A stretch of DNA of 64,000 nucleotides from Mesorhizobium jarvisii. GTDB lineage: Bacteria; Pseudomonadota; Alphaproteobacteria; Rhizobiales; Rhizobiaceae. A program made the translations under genes and the position numbers. Shown here piece by piece: positions 62,509 to 64,000 of this stretch (its first letter is position 1; each line of letters starts with the position of its first letter). The stretch spans positions 62,001 to 126,000 of the forward strand of contig NZ_QZXA01000006.1 in assembly GCF_003601985.1 (NCBI RefSeq), given 5' to 3'. A model generated the notes under the pieces. The model did not search any database. It was not told the DNA's origin and saw only the letters and a program-made list of their open reading frames with translations.

Positions 62509-63417
62509 CTATCGACCTCCCAAGCCGAGCGGCGTTTCGAGATCGATGTCGACTCGGACCGGGAAATGGTCGGACGCCACTTCGCCTATGTCGGATGCGA
62601 CCGAGCGGACCCGCCCCGCGAACATCCCGCCGACGAAACAGTGGTCGAGCCGGCGCTTTGCCAGCCTGCCGTCGATGATCTTCTCATGCGTGTGGAAGTC
62701 ATCAGCGGGTTCGATCGCCACGACGGCGGCATCGACGAAGCCGTCGAGATAGGCAGCACCCCGATGATAGGGCGTGCTGCCGACGATGCGGCGGTATTCG
62801 GCGCTGCCCGGCTCCATGTTGAAATCGCCCATCCAGATCGCCGCCAGCGGATTTTCCGGCTCGGCTTCGCCGCTGGTCCAGTTGCGCGAAGGCTCGTCAT
62901 CGATACCGCTCCACGGCCCGCTGTCTGACGGCGCACGGCGGTGCTCGGCCAGCAGATAGTCGATCTGCTCCAGCCGCTCCTCGGCGGCGATATGGGCGAG
63001 ATGCAAGGACAGTACCCGCACCGGGCCGACCGGCGTACGGATCATGCATTCGAGCGCCGCGTTGCGTGTGTTGAGCGGCCTGAGCGTCCGGTGCATCGGC
63101 AGCACATGCAGGCGCGACCAGACGATCGGCAGTTTCGACAGAACCATGGTGCCGAACTGCCGGCGCCGATTGACCAGGCGACCATCCCGTCGCTCGCTGG
63201 CGTCCATGTCGAAGGCCGGGCCGTAGACCCAGTGATAGTCCGGCAGCAGGCGCGACAGCAGCTCCGGCTGGTCGTCGAAATGGCTGCGCTGCCAGTGCCG
63301 CTCGACCTCCTGCAAGGCAATGATGTCGGCGCCGTCGACGATGCGCGCCGCGCGCGAAAGATCGTAGCGGCCGTCGCTGCCGAACCCGTACTGGATGTTG
63401 TAGCTGACCAGCTTCAT
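62509..63417 (-). CDS. Endonuclease/exonuclease/phosphatase family protein
   Basis: 302 residues. Metal-binding and catalytic motifs: SYNIQYG (Asn), IALQEVERHW (Glu), AIWMGDFNMEPGS (Asp/Asn) and EVASDHFPVRVDI (Asp-His). Members hydrolyse DNA, RNA, or phospholipid and sugar phosphodiesters; the target is unknown. No signal peptide. Likely co-transcribed with the exporter downstream. Confidence 0.9.
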   Translation of the reverse strand: MKLVSYNIQYGFGSDGRYDLSRAARIVDGADIIALQEVERHWQRSHFDDQPELLSRLLPDYHWVYGPAFDMDASERRDGRLVNRRRQFGTMVLSKLPIVWSRLHVLPMHRTLRPLNTRNAALECMIRTPVGPVRVLSLHLAHIAAEERLEQIDYLLAEHRRAPSDSGPWSGIDDEPSRNWTSGEAEPENPLAAIWMGDFNMEPGSAEYRRIVGSTPYHRGAAYLDGFVDAAVVAIEPADDFHTHEKIIDGRLAKRRLDHCFVGGMFAGRVRSVASDIGEVASDHFPVRVDIDLETPLGLGGR

Positions 63418-63632
63418 TGCTTACCCGGCTCACCTTCGGTGATGGCAGTAGCCGCTCAGTGGATTGCTTGCAATGTGCAGGAGAATGCAAGCGGCTTGTG
63501 CCAGAAGCGTCCCCCATGCCCCGCCGCGCGATCATGCACCGATTCCGGACCGCTCCGGTATCCTCCGCCCGCCGGAAAACGCCGCGAGGCATCCAACCAA
63601 CGCAAGCGGTTCAGCTCCGTCGAAGAACCGTC

Positions 63633-64000
63633 CTAATCGGTGGTCAATGGCTGGAATCGGCCCGCTGGCGATGCCGCCAGTTCCGCCCAGTCGATCTCTT
63701 CCTCCAGCCGGTGATAGGCTTCGTCGCCGATCGTGCCGTTGCTGCGCAATTCCTCCAGCGTGTCGCGCTGGCGGTTGATGGCGTAGAGGCGCAGCCGGTC
63801 GTATTCGGTTGCCGCCTGTGCGTCTTCCGGGTTTTCCGCGATCACGCGCTGAGCCTCGTACTGCTCGCGCACGACAGCCGCCGCGGCCGATGTCTTGCGG
63901 CTCAGCACGTCGAGTGCGGCCTGCATGACGGCAACGCGCGCCTGCGCAACCTCATTGTCGACGGTTCTGTCGGGATCGAAGTTGAGTATCCGCAGCGCAG
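63633..64000 (-). CDS. CPA1 family Na+/H+ antiporter, C-terminal part
   Basis: The reading frame is open from the right edge to the stop at 63633, so the N-terminal membrane part lies outside. The visible 121 residues include EYDRLRLYAINRQRDTLEELR and TIGDEAYHRLEEEIDWAELAA, typical of the cytoplasmic tail of proton antiporters of the NhaP/YjcE group. The antiporter exchanges Na+ or K+ for protons at the inner membrane. Called from the tail only. Confidence 0.78.
   Translation of the reverse strand, partial: ALRILNFDPDRTVDNEVAQARVAVMQAALDVLSRKTSAAAAVVREQYEAQRVIAENPEDAQAATEYDRLRLYAINRQRDTLEELRSNGTIGDEAYHRLEEEIDWAELAASPAGRFQPLTTD

Overview
This window looks like chromosomal DNA from a Mesorhizobium-type alphaproteobacterium (Rhizobiales, Phyllobacteriaceae). 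The evidence is high GC with alphaproteobacterial codon use, a CpdR response regulator, an Omp10-like lipoprotein resembling the Brucella antigen, homospermidine synthase, DUF882 and DUF459 envelope proteins, and an intergenic small RNA with the core motif of the Rhizobiales alpha-r8/mmgR family. The genus is inferred from protein resemblance; no rRNA lies in the window. I saw no insertion sequence, phage, integron or CRISPR array.

Layout. 1-13.5 kb: tail of a KDPG-aldolase-like gene, a divergent SDR/AraC pair, a DUF882 Zn-peptidase-like protein, a sigma-54 response regulator, PepF, a helix-hairpin-helix membrane protein, a folate operon (pabB-pabC, YciI, DUF3445) and a LysR regulator. 13.5-29.9 kb: an SDR divergent from LysR, homospermidine synthase, Omp10-like lipoprotein, 5'-nucleotidase with a LysM tail, ferrochelatase, an FAD oxidoreductase, a QmcA/NfeD pair, KpsF-like isomerase, a beta-barrel protein, GalU, a lytic transglycosylase and a DUF459 protein. 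30-44 kb: glutamate synthase (gltB, gltD), threonine aldolase, an Hsp20 gene with an apparent RpoH promoter and ROSE RNA thermometer, a lipase-like hydrolase, small proteins with an AraC regulator, HisN, the alpha-r8/mmgR sRNA, an N-formylglutamate amidohydrolase, CpdR and tRNA-Val(GAC).

44.2-61.6 kb is the most distinctive part: a catabolic island. A DUF993 aldolase-like gene is divergent from a LacI regulator, and two near-identical GAACGTTC palindromes sit at the two ends of the shared promoter region. Behind LacI runs a tightly packed series: Gfo/Idh/MocA dehydrogenase, fused CoA-transferase, crotonase, aldehyde dehydrogenase, a CUT1-type ABC importer (binding protein, two permeases, ATPase), a GMC oxidoreductase, an SDR, a second GMC oxidoreductase and a Dabb protein, then an MFS transporter. 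The gene set predicts import of a sugar-like or polyol-like compound, several oxidations, CoA activation, hydration or cleavage, and aldol cleavage. The substrate cannot be read from the sequence.

61.6-64 kb holds a DMT exporter, an endonuclease/exonuclease/phosphatase protein and the C-terminal end of a CPA1-type Na+/H+ antiporter cut by the window edge. A roughly 150-175 bp dispersed repeat with inverted termini occurs twice, each time 7-8 nt beyond the stop codon of a minus-strand gene.
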